A stretch of 42,583 bases of DNA from Pirellulales bacterium (GCA_036499395.1 DASYDW010000039.1:1-42583), one strand, 5' to 3'. Counted from the stretch's first letter, positions 27,656 to 37,600 are shown. Numbers and translations: made by a program. Notes: generated from the sequence alone by a model not told the origin.

Positions 27656-29917
27656 TTAGCCGTCAGTGCTACCGAAGGATGTTTCCGAGACGACGGTTGC
27701 ATAACCGTACCCGCCGTATCGCGCCGCGTAGTTCTTCGCGGATACTCCACTCAGGACGACGCCCAATAGCTGAGCGCCGGCGCGAATCAAGCGATCGCGC
27801 GCATCGCGCACCTGGCTCACGCGGCTGACGTCGCGCCGGGTGCATAACATGACGCCGTCGGCAGATTTGGCCACCGTGAGCGCTTCGCTGGCAGACAACA
27901 GTGGCGGACAGTCGAAGACGATATAGCGGTATTGCGCGCGTAGCGCCTCTAATACGCTCTGGTAGGTGTCGATAGTGAACAGCGTGTGCGGGCTGACTGG
28001 GGATTGGCCCGCCGGCAAGACCCACACGTTTGGTATGGCGCTGGGAACAATTGCTTCTTCCAGCGATACCTTGTGCGACAAGACGTCGGCCAGGCCCGGA
28101 CCGAGCGCAACTCCCAAAACTTGATGAATGTCCGGGTCACGGAGATCGGCATCGACCAACAGCGTAGGTTGATTGCTGGCCTTTGCTAGATTCGTCGCGA
28201 GTTGCGCGGCGACGCTAGTTTTTCCTTCCCGGCTCACGGCACTCGCCACGGCGAAGATTTGCAGATTCGAGGTGTCGTCATTCAGAACCAGGCTCGTGCG
28301 AAGATGCGCGATGCTTTCCTCGAATGCTGAACGCTGCCGCTCGAACCTGGCGTCGGCCCGGCGGCCGGGCAACATCGACCGAATCGGCATTTCGGTAATC
28401 TCGCCGAGCACCGGCAAACGGGCTTCGTCCTGCAACTGGTCGACGGTAGCAACACGACGCACCCGCAACTCCCATAACAATGCCAGTGCGAAGGGCAGCA
28501 CAAACAGCACGCCCGCGACGCCCGCCACGAACTTGGTTTGCGTCGTCACCGGCTCGACGGGCGCAGTCGCTGAACTCAAGATCGAAACACGGGCTTCGGC
28601 GGCCTTCTCGGTCTGCAAGGCCATGATGCGATCCGCGATACGATGAAATACCTCTTCGGCGCGTTCCATCTCGTTCCGCGCAAATTCGAGATTTAGCGCC
28701 TGATCGCCATTCTTCTCCAGCTCGGCGCGCTCGGCTTGCAGCCGATCGTGCAGCAGTTGCTCCAGCATTTTTTGCTGTTTTAGTTCCTCCGTCAGCGCCT
28801 CGACCTTGTCCTTGCGCGACGCCAGCAGACCGGCTTGAATCTCCTTCGCCCCCTGCTGGCGGATTTCAGCCTTGCGCTTCGCAAGCGCGCTCGCCGTCGC
28901 TTTGTACCGTGTCGTCAGGTCTTTTACTGCGTCCAATTGTTCGGGCTTCGCCGAGACGCGCTCATATTCTCGGTATTGCGCTCGTATTTCCTGCAAGGTC
29001 GCGGTCATCTCTACGACGTCTGTGTCATTTGCGACGACCTGCTCCAAAGTGGTTTCAGGAACCGCGATCTCTTCCTCACGCTCCAACGATTGCTGGGCCG
29101 CTTCGAGCTGCACTTCGATGACCTGGCGCTCGACTTCCACGTCGGACAGTCGGGTCTCAAGCGATGCCAAGGGGCTGACTACCGGCTTCTCTTGCTTGCT
29201 GTGGAGTACGACGCCGATGTCCTTGCCCGTTACTTGTTTTGTCAGGGTCCGCACCCGTTCTTGCATCCGCTCCAGTTCGTGAACGCGGTCGGCTTTCAGC
29301 CGGTTAAGCGTTTCGATCATTTTCTGGGCTTCCAGGGTTGCCTCGCCCAGATGGTGGTTTAAATAGGTGTCCACGATGGCATTGCAAATCTTGGCGGCGT
29401 TGGTCGGGTTCGGCCCCTGGAATTTGATGCGAAACAGCTCTGAATCCGCGACGCCGACGATCGATAGTTTTTTGGCGGCCCACTTCACCGGATCCAGTTC
29501 CGCTTTCAACTCCGGTAGTTGAGCGATATCCGGTTGACTGAAGCATTTACTGAGCACGATCGGGCTGCGAATCGTCTCGACTTGTGTTTTCTCGAAGCGT
29601 TTCGACTCTTCCTGGCTCGGAAACGCGACATAGGGACGACGGTCCTCGATGCGAATCCAGGCTTCGGCCTCGAACTTCGGCTTGAAAGCCATCCACGACA
29701 CGACCGCGCCCGCCCCACCAAGAATCAGCGCCACTGGCGCCGCCACTGCGAACCAGCGTGACAACACCCACAGAATAAACGCGGGCGTAATCCGGCCGTT
29801 CGACGGAGGCGGCGAAAAACGCGCCGATTCCCGCCTGGCCGTGGCGCGTGGCGTGCCAACTGGCACCAGTTCTCGCCGATCATTGACCGGCGACGATTGT
29901 GGCTCGCTGTTCATCAT
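27656..29917 (-). CDS. Wzc-like polysaccharide co-polymerase fused to a bacterial tyrosine kinase
   Basis: A 753-residue protein that controls chain length and export. An N-terminal Wzz domain starts with a membrane helix (about 53-77), has a long periplasmic coiled coil with many E, Q, R and L residues (about 190-440), and returns through a second helix near 465-485. The cytoplasmic BY-kinase has the P-loop SAVSREGKTSVAAQLA near residue 560, Walker A' LLVDADLRDPDIH and Walker B YIVFDCPPLL. The usual P-G before E-G-K is S-R here. The C-terminus carries a tyrosine cluster (KNYAARYGGYGYATVV), the usual autophosphorylation tail. It starts with two consecutive ATG codons and lies 49 bp after the exosortase gene. 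Confidence 0.92.
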   Translation of the reverse strand: MMNSEPQSSPVNDRRELVPVGTPRATARRESARFSPPPSNGRITPAFILWVLSRWFAVAAPVALILGGAGAVVSWMAFKPKFEAEAWIRIEDRRPYVAFPSQEESKRFEKTQVETIRSPIVLSKCFSQPDIAQLPELKAELDPVKWAAKKLSIVGVADSELFRIKFQGPNPTNAAKICNAIVDTYLNHHLGEATLEAQKMIETLNRLKADRVHELERMQERVRTLTKQVTGKDIGVVLHSKQEKPVVSPLASLETRLSDVEVERQVIEVQLEAAQQSLEREEEIAVPETTLEQVVANDTDVVEMTATLQEIRAQYREYERVSAKPEQLDAVKDLTTRYKATASALAKRKAEIRQQGAKEIQAGLLASRKDKVEALTEELKQQKMLEQLLHDRLQAERAELEKNGDQALNLEFARNEMERAEEVFHRIADRIMALQTEKAAEARVSILSSATAPVEPVTTQTKFVAGVAGVLFVLPFALALLWELRVRRVATVDQLQDEARLPVLGEITEMPIRSMLPGRRADARFERQRSAFEESIAHLRTSLVLNDDTSNLQIFAVASAVSREGKTSVAAQLATNLAKASNQPTLLVDADLRDPDIHQVLGVALGPGLADVLSHKVSLEEAIVPSAIPNVWVLPAGQSPVSPHTLFTIDTYQSVLEALRAQYRYIVFDCPPLLSASEALTVAKSADGVMLCTRRDVSRVSQVRDARDRLIRAGAQLLGVVLSGVSAKNYAARYGGYGYATVVSETSFGSTDG

Positions 29918-29966
29918 GGATTGCCCATCATCGTGATCGAGACGATTGCTTCCCGCCGACGCCAGC

Positions 29967-30956
29967 TTAGCGCCGCAACATCTCCCGGCTGGTTAACGGT
30001 CTAACCTGCACGATCAACCTTCCCAGGTACCAAATGAATGCTCCCATCAAGGCGGCCGCGAGTGGAATCACCAGCCAGCCAGCCACGTCATGCACGAGGG
30101 CGTGCCCCTTGGGCGTCGAGACGAGGCCGAATCCGATGCCCACCATCGTGACACGCACGGCGTTCGCAACGATTGCGATCGGTAGAGCGCTCAGGAAGAT
30201 CAAGACCTTGGTCCACCACGGACGCCGCACGATCACGGCATAAGCGAAGGCCAGGGCGACGATCGATACGAAAATCCGCAATCCACTGCAGGCACGCGCC
30301 ACTTCGAATTCGGTATCGTCAATCGTGATGACATTGCCCGCGGCGAGCGCCGGCAGCCCTAGTGATTGCAAGGTCCAGCAACTGACCTCTGTCGCGACGC
30401 GCTGTAAAGGCTGGCGAAACGCTGACTCAACTCCATAAGGCAACGGGACCATAAACAACAGAAACAGTATCGATGGGAGGCACCACATACAGAATCGTCG
30501 ACCGCCAAGCAACAATGCCGCGCCTGCCAACCACACGGTCATCGACCATCCGTTCATTGGTTCGAGATAATACAGGCTCCCATAAAGATGCAGGCCGAGC
30601 CCCAGCGCGACGAGGAGCAGGCCGCTCCAACACACCCCCGTGATCTCGGGCATGCGGTCTCGGCGGACCCACAGAAAAAACAACGCCAGCGGTATGACAA
30701 AGTATCCGTGCGAATAGTCGGGCTCGACGTTCCAGGCATTCGCGAGTCTCAGTAACGTTGGCCAATACGTCCACACGAACGTTACGCCTAGCAAAGCGAC
30801 GCAAGTCATGTATGCGGGCGACCTGTAGAGGGGCGCGGTCGCCGGGCTCGCATTTTCTCGATCAACTGCGAGATCGGCCTCGGCGCGCGGCGAACCCGCA
30901 TCGGTGTTCGAATTCTGATCGCGCGCTCCCGCTATACGTTGTGAATTGTTCTTCAC
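29967..30956 (-). CDS. xrt: Exosortase (PEP-CTERM transpeptidase-like protease)
   Basis: A 329-residue integral membrane protein with about eight helices. The proposed catalytic triad is intact: Cys223 in VARACSGLRIF, Arg268 in VANAVRVTMVG and His289 in ALVHDVAGW. The N-terminal 45 residues are polar and probably cytoplasmic, and a conserved YSHGYFVIPLALFFLW block follows the first helix. The enzyme is thought to recognise the PEP motif and hydrophobic tail of exported proteins, cut there and release or anchor them. The likely substrates in this window are the proteins at 33603, 40168 and 41425. EpsI is separate rather than fused. Translation begins at GTG 30956, only 16 bp downstream of the sigma-factor stop. 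Confidence 0.95.
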   Translation of the reverse strand: MKNNSQRIAGARDQNSNTDAGSPRAEADLAVDRENASPATAPLYRSPAYMTCVALLGVTFVWTYWPTLLRLANAWNVEPDYSHGYFVIPLALFFLWVRRDRMPEITGVCWSGLLLVALGLGLHLYGSLYYLEPMNGWSMTVWLAGAALLLGGRRFCMWCLPSILFLLFMVPLPYGVESAFRQPLQRVATEVSCWTLQSLGLPALAAGNVITIDDTEFEVARACSGLRIFVSIVALAFAYAVIVRRPWWTKVLIFLSALPIAIVANAVRVTMVGIGFGLVSTPKGHALVHDVAGWLVIPLAAALMGAFIWYLGRLIVQVRPLTSREMLRR

Positions 30957-30972
30957 GTTTGGCTCGGTTTGA

Positions 30973-31983
30973 TTACAGATTGTCCAAGAACGCCCACAAT
31001 TTCAGGCGGACGCGGTGATTTAATTGCCAGCGATTGGCGTCGGAATAGTCGATCGGCGATGGTCGGCCGGCCCCAAGCAAATGCTCCTGGCAGTAGTCGC
31101 GTTCACGCGGCGTAAGCGTAGCCAGGAACTCGGTGACGGCAGTGCTCATCCCCGTCTCGCTGTGCCACTGGCAATCAGACATGACCTTCTCGCTATTACG
31201 GCAGAACTGCGTTTCGCGCAGGTTGCGTTGCCGTTCGGCGCGGAAGTATCGGGCGATTTCGTTTCTGGCCAGGCCGGCCAGGAAGGTGCTCAGCCGGCAT
31301 CCGCGCTCACCATCGAAGTGGCCGAGTCGCTGCCCATCTCGGTCGACCACCGCAAACCACACTTTCGCGCCGATCTCATCGACCAGATCTCGCTGAGCAC
31401 CGCTAGCGCCCAGCAATACTCGAATGGAAAGCAGCAGCGACGAATGAAATTGTTCATAGAGCTGCGTCCAGGCCGAGCTGTCTCCGGCGAGACAACGATC
31501 AACAAGCGCGCGATCGGATCGTGCCAGGGCGGCAGCGCCCGCCGAGCCTGCGTGTTGCTTAATCCTTGCCGGAGCCCGGGAGATCGCGGGGCGCTGCTCT
31601 TGATTCGTTTGACGCGCCGCGCTATCGCGGGCCGTACGTGACTTGCTTGCTTTTGTCGCCACGCGGCGGCCAAGAGCCTGGCTATGTAATCTTCGTGCGG
31701 CGGCGGTCTGGACGGATGTAATCATGGCACTACCAGCTTGTTTTGACTTAGGACGCGGCGCAACGTTTCCGCCCGCTTGCTTGGCGGATGCGTGCGACGT
31801 CCCATCCTTGGCGGCGGGCTTTGGCGTCAACGCACTAAATTGAAAAGCCGCTGCCTGTGATTTTCGACGAACCGTGGCGCTACGCGTTCGATCAGCCGCA
31901 CTTGCTGGCGTGGCCGCGCGCCGTCCCTTTCCGGTGCCCGCCCTGCGGCTCTTGGATCGCTTAATGTGTTTGGCACTACTCAA
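30973..31983 (-). CDS. ECF-like sigma-70 family factor with a long basic N-terminal extension
   Basis: Residues 155-336 form a sigma factor. The region-2 part reads LVDRCLAGDSSAWTQLYEQF, then DEIGAKVWFAVV, and GCRLSTFLAGLARNEIARYF which matches the region-2 DNA-melting/recognition end. Region 4 reads FLATLTPRERDYCQEHLLG and ends in a helix-turn-helix-like YSDANRWQLNHRVRLKLWAF. The first 150 residues are rich in K, R, A, S and T (for example KHIKRSKSRRAGTGKGRRA) and probably disordered. TTG 31983 has no strong ribosome site, and ATG 31725 is an alternative that would shorten the extension. As first gene of the exosortase operon it may autoregulate the cluster. No anti-sigma factor was seen. 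Confidence 0.85.
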   Translation of the reverse strand: MSSAKHIKRSKSRRAGTGKGRRAATPASAADRTRSATVRRKSQAAAFQFSALTPKPAAKDGTSHASAKQAGGNVAPRPKSKQAGSAMITSVQTAAARRLHSQALGRRVATKASKSRTARDSAARQTNQEQRPAISRAPARIKQHAGSAGAAALARSDRALVDRCLAGDSSAWTQLYEQFHSSLLLSIRVLLGASGAQRDLVDEIGAKVWFAVVDRDGQRLGHFDGERGCRLSTFLAGLARNEIARYFRAERQRNLRETQFCRNSEKVMSDCQWHSETGMSTAVTEFLATLTPRERDYCQEHLLGAGRPSPIDYSDANRWQLNHRVRLKLWAFLDNL

Positions 31984-32243
31984 CGTGACTCACGCGATCA
32001 GAATGTCGCCTTGATCGGGCACACAGTATTGGCACGGCCGCATGACTAAGCGGCCGATTCGGTACCGACGCCGCGCGGACCAACCTGATTTGTTCACAGT
32101 CGCTGACACAGGAGCTGTCGGATCTTAATCACGACTTCGGATGCCGAACGGCGCTCGCGACCGCCATTTCGCCAGGCTTAAGCGGCACAGACGGCTCGGC
32201 CTTGATGCGGCGCAAGATGAATGCAGAGCTCGATCATGATTGC

Positions 32244-32291
32244 CACTGCCCACGGTCGGCACTGCCCACGGTTGCCGCTGCCCACGATTGT
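32244..32291. repeat. Three tandem 16-bp repeats in the divergent promoter region
   Basis: The core CTGCCCACGGT recurs at exact 16-bp spacing: units start at 32244, 32260 and 32276 with sequence CACTGCCCACGGTCGG, CACTGCCCACGGTTGC and CGCTGCCCACGATTGT. Regular spacing near one and a half helical turns suggests a multi-site operator, or a simple replication-slippage repeat. Confidence 0.6.
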
Positions 32292-32853
32292 TGTTACCAG
32301 CGCCGATCCTTCTAGGGGAAGGTTGTGATCGGCCTGCACTCCGTGCACATGGGTCGACCTGCGCCCTTTGCATTCACCTTTCGCGTTCCTGCCGGAGGTG
32401 TCGTTGTCTAGTGCTAACGCACCAGGTGGAGTCGACACGCTTTGGTCCGTTCCGTGCCCACGCACACGAACTTTTCAAAGGCACGAGTCGTTCGGACATC
32501 CCTAAACGGTCTTGTGCCATCTCCTTCGCAGGCCGACGCCCTAACGACGTCGCGGTCGATATCTGACGTACACTAGCCCGAAGACGTTTTTAACTGTGTA
32601 CGGCATCGACAGTCTTAGACTTTTAGCAGCGAACAAATTCTTGTCAACAAACTTCCTGACAGCGGATCTGCGCCGATCTCCGGATTTTCCAGACACCAGA
32701 AATAAAAAGCAGGAAGAAATTCTTGACGTCGCTTGCCCACGTAGTGCCTTACGAATAGGTGACTTGCGAGTCCGCATTTGGAAGGCGCACATTAATTCCT
32801 GACAGACAAATACGCGCATTTGTCGTCCGATTCTGCGCGGAATAATCGCTTGA

Positions 32854-32880
32854 TCTCTAGAGACCCTGCATCGTCGCAGG
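32854..32880. promoter_or_regulatory. 10-bp palindrome and hairpin just upstream of the NusG-like gene
   Basis: TCTCTAGAGA (32854-32863) is a perfect palindrome. CCTGC and GCAGG (32865-32869, 32876-32880) form a short stem with a 6-nt loop. Both lie 13-50 bp before the ribosome site AAGGAG (32893-32898) of the NusG-like gene. They could be an operator and a leader hairpin, but nothing else supports this. Confidence 0.35.
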
Positions 32881-32904
32881 TCGGATCATCTGAAGGAGAC
32901 AGCG

Positions 32905-33459
32905 ATGGCGTTCGTTCTTAGTCACACCACCATTTATCCTGACGACCTTCTTGATGATTTCTGCGCGGTCGAGACAGAGCGTCGCTGGTGGGTGGCCTAC
33001 ACCAAGGTCCGCCAAGAAAAGCGATTGGCCGAAGATCTCGCCTGCCGCGAGGTGCCGTTTTATCTGCCGCTGATCGAACGGCGGTACATGTATCGCGGTA
33101 GACGCTTGCGATCCCAAGAGCCCCTTTTCGGCAGCTATATCTTCCTGTTTGCCGACCAACACGAGCGGGCGCAAAGCCTCGCTACTAAACGCATTGTGCA
33201 TTTACTGCCGGTGATCGATGGCCGGCGTTTGCATAACGATCTCGTGCAGGTGCAGCGGCTCATCGCCGCCGATGTGCCCTTGACGATCGAGTCGCAATTG
33301 CGGCCCGGACGACGCGTTCGCGTGCGGCACGGATGTTTCGCCGGCATCGAGGGAATTATCGAAGCGCGCTGCCGCCAAACGAGGCTAATTGTCGCCGTCA
33401 CCTTCTTGCAGCAGGGCGTTTCAGTCGAGCTGGACGATGCCATGCTCGAACCGATCTGA
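32905..33459 (+). CDS. NusG/RfaH/LoaP-like specialised transcription antiterminator
   Basis: A 184-residue NusG paralogue. The NGN domain starts at ETERRWWVAYTKVRQEKRLA, contains FYLPLIERRY and ends with EPLFGSYIFLFAD. The C-terminal KOW part is LRPGRRVRVRHGCFAGIEGII. General NusG proteins lie next to secE/rplK genes, which this one does not. Cluster-linked paralogues such as RfaH, UpxY and LoaP help RNA polymerase read through long polysaccharide or antibiotic operons. It stands at the head of both a 30-kb exopolysaccharide block (minus strand) and an NRPS gene (plus strand), so it may serve either. The first 25 residues before the NGN domain are unusual. The start is ATG 32905, with AAGGAG at 32893-32898. 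Confidence 0.88.
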   Translation: MAFVLSHTTIYPDDLLDDFCAVETERRWWVAYTKVRQEKRLAEDLACREVPFYLPLIERRYMYRGRRLRSQEPLFGSYIFLFADQHERAQSLATKRIVHLLPVIDGRRLHNDLVQVQRLIAADVPLTIESQLRPGRRVRVRHGCFAGIEGIIEARCRQTRLIVAVTFLQQGVSVELDDAMLEPI

Positions 33460-33516
33460 CCGAGTGAACCTCGCCGTGTCTGACGATGGCACATTGTTCG
33501 TCATGCGACAACAATC

Positions 33517-33532
33517 CGCATTTTGCAATGCG
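33517..33532. terminator. Small hairpin between convergent genes
   Basis: CGCATT (33517-33522) pairs with AATGCG (33527-33532) around a 4-nt loop, about 60 bp after the NusG-like stop. It is followed by a weakly T-rich stretch. It could help to end the NusG transcript, but the stem is short and the T-run poor. Confidence 0.3.
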
Positions 33533-33602
33533 CTTACATTTCCCCTGCGCACATATTCGGAAGCTGCGCTCACATTCCAAATGTCTTCGTGTATTACTGA
33601 GG

Positions 33603-34328
33603 TCATAATGCACGTTTTCGGCGGCGCCACCAACGCACAGATAGGGTGCCCGTGCCAAGTACCATCCACATGATGTACGTTGACGGTTCGGGCACACCTC
33701 CGTCAGAGAGGAATTGATTCGAAAGGGGGATCACAACGTAAGCACTAACATCGACTGGCGAAGTGGGGGCATTTGAAGCGAGGACTGTGCTGATCACTGT
33801 GCCCATTCCCGCATTTTGAAATGCCGCCAGGATGTCGGCCGCACTGGCCGGATTGGTATCGGACCAAAAGGCCAATCGGCCGGTTTTCGCCGGCATGGGG
33901 GTGATGGCATTAACAGCCTGATTAGAGGCCTGAACAGCCAAACTTAGCGACGACGACTGGCCGGCTACGAATTTCGAACCGGCCGGCCGACTACTGGCGG
34001 TCGAACTGAGCAATAGCAATGGTGATTCGGAAGTCTGCGTTTGAACCGCGTCAGTCGCCATGTCCACGACGGAATTTGCCGGGCCCGTTAGAGAACTCGA
34101 GGTTGCGGCGTTATCGAAAGTGCTCAGATCTTGAAGGCTGGGAAGGGGTTGCGGCTCGGATGCGACCGTGGCATCGACGTCCGGTTGCCCAGGAACGTCT
34201 TGTCCGTCATAGGCAGCCAAATGGTCCGAACCAGCCACGATTCCGGCGTTAGTTTTTAACGCGATCGTTGGTGCAAACACACCTGAGATCGCGAGCGTCA
34301 GAACTATGACTTTCGTTGAGCCGGACAA
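33603..34328 (-). CDS. PEP-CTERM sorting-domain protein, Ser/Ala-rich
   Basis: A 241-residue secreted protein with a signal peptide (VIVLTLAISGVFAPTIALKT) and a classical C-terminal sorting signal: VPEPSTYIMWMVLGTGTL followed by a basic cluster (WWRRRKR). The middle is rich in S, A, T and P and has no Cys, with no recognisable domain. It would be exported, then cut or anchored by the exosortase encoded at 29967. TTG 34328 follows GAGGT by nine bases in reading direction, and no better ATG exists. The gene is convergent with the NusG-like gene and divergent from the NRPS gene. Confidence 0.88.
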   Translation of the reverse strand: MSGSTKVIVLTLAISGVFAPTIALKTNAGIVAGSDHLAAYDGQDVPGQPDVDATVASEPQPLPSLQDLSTFDNAATSSSLTGPANSVVDMATDAVQTQTSESPLLLLSSTASSRPAGSKFVAGQSSSLSLAVQASNQAVNAITPMPAKTGRLAFWSDTNPASAADILAAFQNAGMGTVISTVLASNAPTSPVDVSAYVVIPLSNQFLSDGGVPEPSTYIMWMVLGTGTLSVRWWRRRKRAL

Positions 34329-34636
34329 GGGTGTCGTACCTCGAGCGATGAATCGCGACCATTCGAGGGGAATGTCCAGCCACGATGCCGTCCAGACTTA
34401 CTCCCCTCTGTGGTGCGCCGCTCGAGGCCGAAACCTGACAAGCCGTTTTGCCCCCTGCACTCTTCGCGAACCGGCTCCCCGTGCCACGATTTGCCCGGGT
34501 TTGCTTTGCTTTTCGGTCGAGGATGAACGATCCTTTGACTGAACTGCCTTCGACCGACATTTCGGCTTGAAAACGCCTTAGTTCTCGCACTGAGTCGGGA
34601 TCACTCAACGAAACGAGCACTGATCGACAGTCGACG
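34329..34636. promoter_or_regulatory. 308-bp divergent region between a PEP-CTERM gene and the NRPS gene
   Basis: No gene-like frame was recognised. Both flanking genes start outward from it, so it should hold two promoters. No clear ribosome site precedes the NRPS ATG at 34637. No palindrome or -35/-10 pair stood out. Confidence 0.35.
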
Positions 34637-37600
34637 ATGAACAAGATCGAAGACAATCCGGTGGCCGCGAACCGCGACTGCGATTTCCGCGTTCGAATCG
34701 GCGGCGCTGCCGGAAGGCCACTTATCGGTGCTGACTTCGCGCCTTTGTCACGGCAGGCAATTCGATCGACGACTTATCGAAGCCGATTTAGCGAATCCTT
34801 GCGGCAACAGTTCATAACACTTGGACAAGACTACCAAACGAACCCCGGCGCTGTACTCTTCGCTTCTTTTGCGGCTTTACTTTGTCGATTATCCCCCGAC
34901 GCTGATCTGCTGGTGGGCACGCTTGCGCCGACCACGTCAACAGACTTGGGTAGTACGGATAACGAACAGGACAAGTCGCCGCTGTTGCACATCACGACCG
35001 AAGATCGTCAGCCTTTCAGCGAACTGGTCTTGAAAGTACAGAAGTTGCTTTCGGCCAGCACTGAGCATGCACACGAATGTAGAAGTCGCGTCGTTGAGCA
35101 GCCTCATTCCGTCGACACCTGTGGTGCGATGCCAGTACCGGCCGCAGTCTTCGCATGGTACGGAGGTCAGAATGACAAGCAAGCGGACATCTCCGCGACG
35201 CACGCGCCAACGACGATCGCAGCACGTATCGAACATTACGCGCTCTCCATTTCCACTCGCTCGAACGAAACCTGCGGGATCGAGATCACGGTGGATTACG
35301 ATCAGAATATGTTCGCTGAGGATTCGATCGCGCGGCTCATCGAGCGCTGGCAAACACTGCTGGCTGGGGCGCTTGCCAATCCAGCGCTGCAGGTCTCGCA
35401 GCTTTCGCTGTTGTCGCCCAACGAGCTTGATTGCGTAGTTCATGGCTTTAATGACACCGCTCGGCCCTATCCGCGCGACGCGACTGTCCACGAGCTTTTC
35501 GAACGGCAAGTCGAACTGTCCCCCGATCGCATCGCGTTGGTCGAGGGAAGTCGGCATATCACCTATCGCGAGTTGAACTCGCGCGCCAACCAACTGGCAC
35601 ATCGGCTGCGCCGCTTAGGAATTGGTCGAGGCATGCCCGTCGCTATGTGCGTCGAACGTTCAGCGGCGATGATCGAATGCGTGCTTGGCATCCTGAAGGC
35701 GGGAGCTGCCTACGTTCCGCTCGATCCAAATTATCCGCCCGAGCGATTGGCCTTCATGTTGCACGACGTCAATCCGGTGGTGCTGGTCACGACGTCTCGC
35801 CTGGCGGATCTCTTCCCCTCGCATCGCGCCCAGGTTTTGAATCTCGACCAGGCAATCCAGGCGACCGATTCCTGTGAGCTTGCGAATCCATCGCCGCGTT
35901 CGAGCGCGACGGACTTGGCTTACATCATGTATACGTCGGGTTCCGAGGGATCGCCAAAGGGGGTCGAGGTCGTACATCGCGGCGTCGTGCGATTGGTTCA
36001 GAATGTCGACTATATCGCTCTCGGGCCGGACGAAGTCTTTTTGCAGTTGGCCCCCATCTCCTTCGATGCCTCGACGTTCGAGATCTGGGGCTGCCTGCTA
36101 AACGGCGGACGCTTGGTTCTAATGCCGGCGCATCTCCCTTCGTTGCAAGAGATCGGCGCGGTGATCGCCCAGCACGAGATCACGACCCTGTGGCTGACAG
36201 CCGCCTTATTTCATCAGATGGTCGACTATTCCGTTCAAGAGTTGCGCGGCATTCGGCAGCTTTGCACCGGCGGGGATGTCGTCTCTGTGTCACATGCTGC
36301 ACGCGTCTTGAAAGAGCTTCCTCACACTCGGCTGATAAATTGTTACGGTCCCACAGAATCCACGACGTTTGCCACCAGTCGTGTCATCACGGGGGACGAC
36401 CTCCAGCTCGCCTCCCTGCCGATCGGTAGGCCAATCGCTAACACGCGCGCCTACATACTGGACCATTCATTACAGCCCTTGCCCGTCGGTGTGCCAGGCG
36501 AGTTGTACCTGGCGGGCGATGGCCTGGCGGCCGGCTACTGGAAGCGACCCGATTTGACGGCCGAGCGATTTGTACAAGACTCGCTCGGCGCATCCGGCGC
36601 GCGCATATATCGCACTGGCGATCGAGCACGCTGGCGCGCCGATGGAACGATCGAGTTCCTTGGCCGCCGAGACCGGCAAGTGAAGATTCGTGGCTTTCGT
36701 GTCGAGCTGGGAGAGATCGAAATTGCTCTAACCCGCCATCCTGCCGTCAGCGGGGTCGTGGTCCTGGTCCAAACGGACACGCACGGAGAAAAGCGACTTG
36801 CCGCGTTCGTGTCCTTGCGTGCAGGCGAGATGGCTACCGCTGCTGATCTGCGACGCTTCCTGGCCGCGAAGCTTCCGGCGTACCTGGTTCCTTCCACGTG
36901 GACGTTTGTCGACGCTCTGCCACAATCTTCTGTCGGAAAAATTGATCGGCAGGCGCTGAGTGCCAGGCTCGATCAGCAAGCGGCGGCGCAACCTGCTTAC
37001 GAAGCGCCACGCACACATTTCGAAAGGGTTGTGGCGCGCATCTGGGCCGAAGTGCTCGGGCTGCCGCGCGTGGGAATCCATGACGACTTCTTTGCCCTTG
37101 GCGGTCACAGCTTGAAAGCAGCGGCGGTCAGCGCCCGGCTTTACCAGTCGTTGGGTTTCGACATCTCGCTGGAGCGGTTGTTCGCATTGCCGACGGTCTT
37201 CGCTTTCGCGTCATGGCTCGAAACACAATCCGCTGCCACGATCGGCCCGACGCCAGAAATACCGCGCGCCCGTCGAGAGGAACGCTTGCCGCTTTCCCAT
37301 GCACAACAAGGATTGTGGGTGCTGGACCAGGTGGCACGGCTCGGCGGAGCCTACAATATTCCCCTGGCACTTCGAATCCGAGGGCCCTTGGACATCGCTG
37401 CGCTTGAGTCATGCCTCGACACCCTCCTGGATCGCCACGAAATCCTTCGCACAATCTATCGCTCCGGGCCGCAAGGAGTGTGGCAAGAGATATTGCCGTC
37501 TTGTCCGTTCAACCTCGAGCGCGTCGACCTGAGCGGTGCATCACATAAGGAGCGCTCCGATTGCTGCCAGCAATTACTGAACGAGCAAGCGGCCCGCCCT

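Larger units (their letters stand above)
31984..32904. promoter_or_regulatory. Divergent 921-bp regulatory region between the sigma factor and the NusG-like gene
   Basis: No gene-like frame was found here. It must contain the promoter of the long minus-strand operon and that of the plus-strand NusG-like gene. It holds a 16-bp tandem repeat (32244-32291) and a palindrome plus small hairpin close to the NusG start. The AT-richest stretch is about 32600-32720. A confident -35/-10 or sigma-54 (GG/GC) element could not be placed by eye. Confidence 0.5.

Noticed and set aside
32244..32291. Possible CRISPR array
   Set aside because: Only three 16-bp units without spacers and no cas genes nearby.
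32125..32373. Minus-strand frame across the 16-bp repeats
   Set aside because: Arg/Ser-rich translation without signatures, and the repeats themselves explain the lack of stops.
34249..34656. 135-codon minus-strand frame in the region before the NRPS gene
   Set aside because: It overlaps the signal-peptide part of the PEP-CTERM gene in another frame and shows no protein-like pattern.
34937..35602. 221-codon minus-strand frame inside the NRPS gene
   Set aside because: It is antisense to the first NRPS domains, whose motifs are unambiguous.
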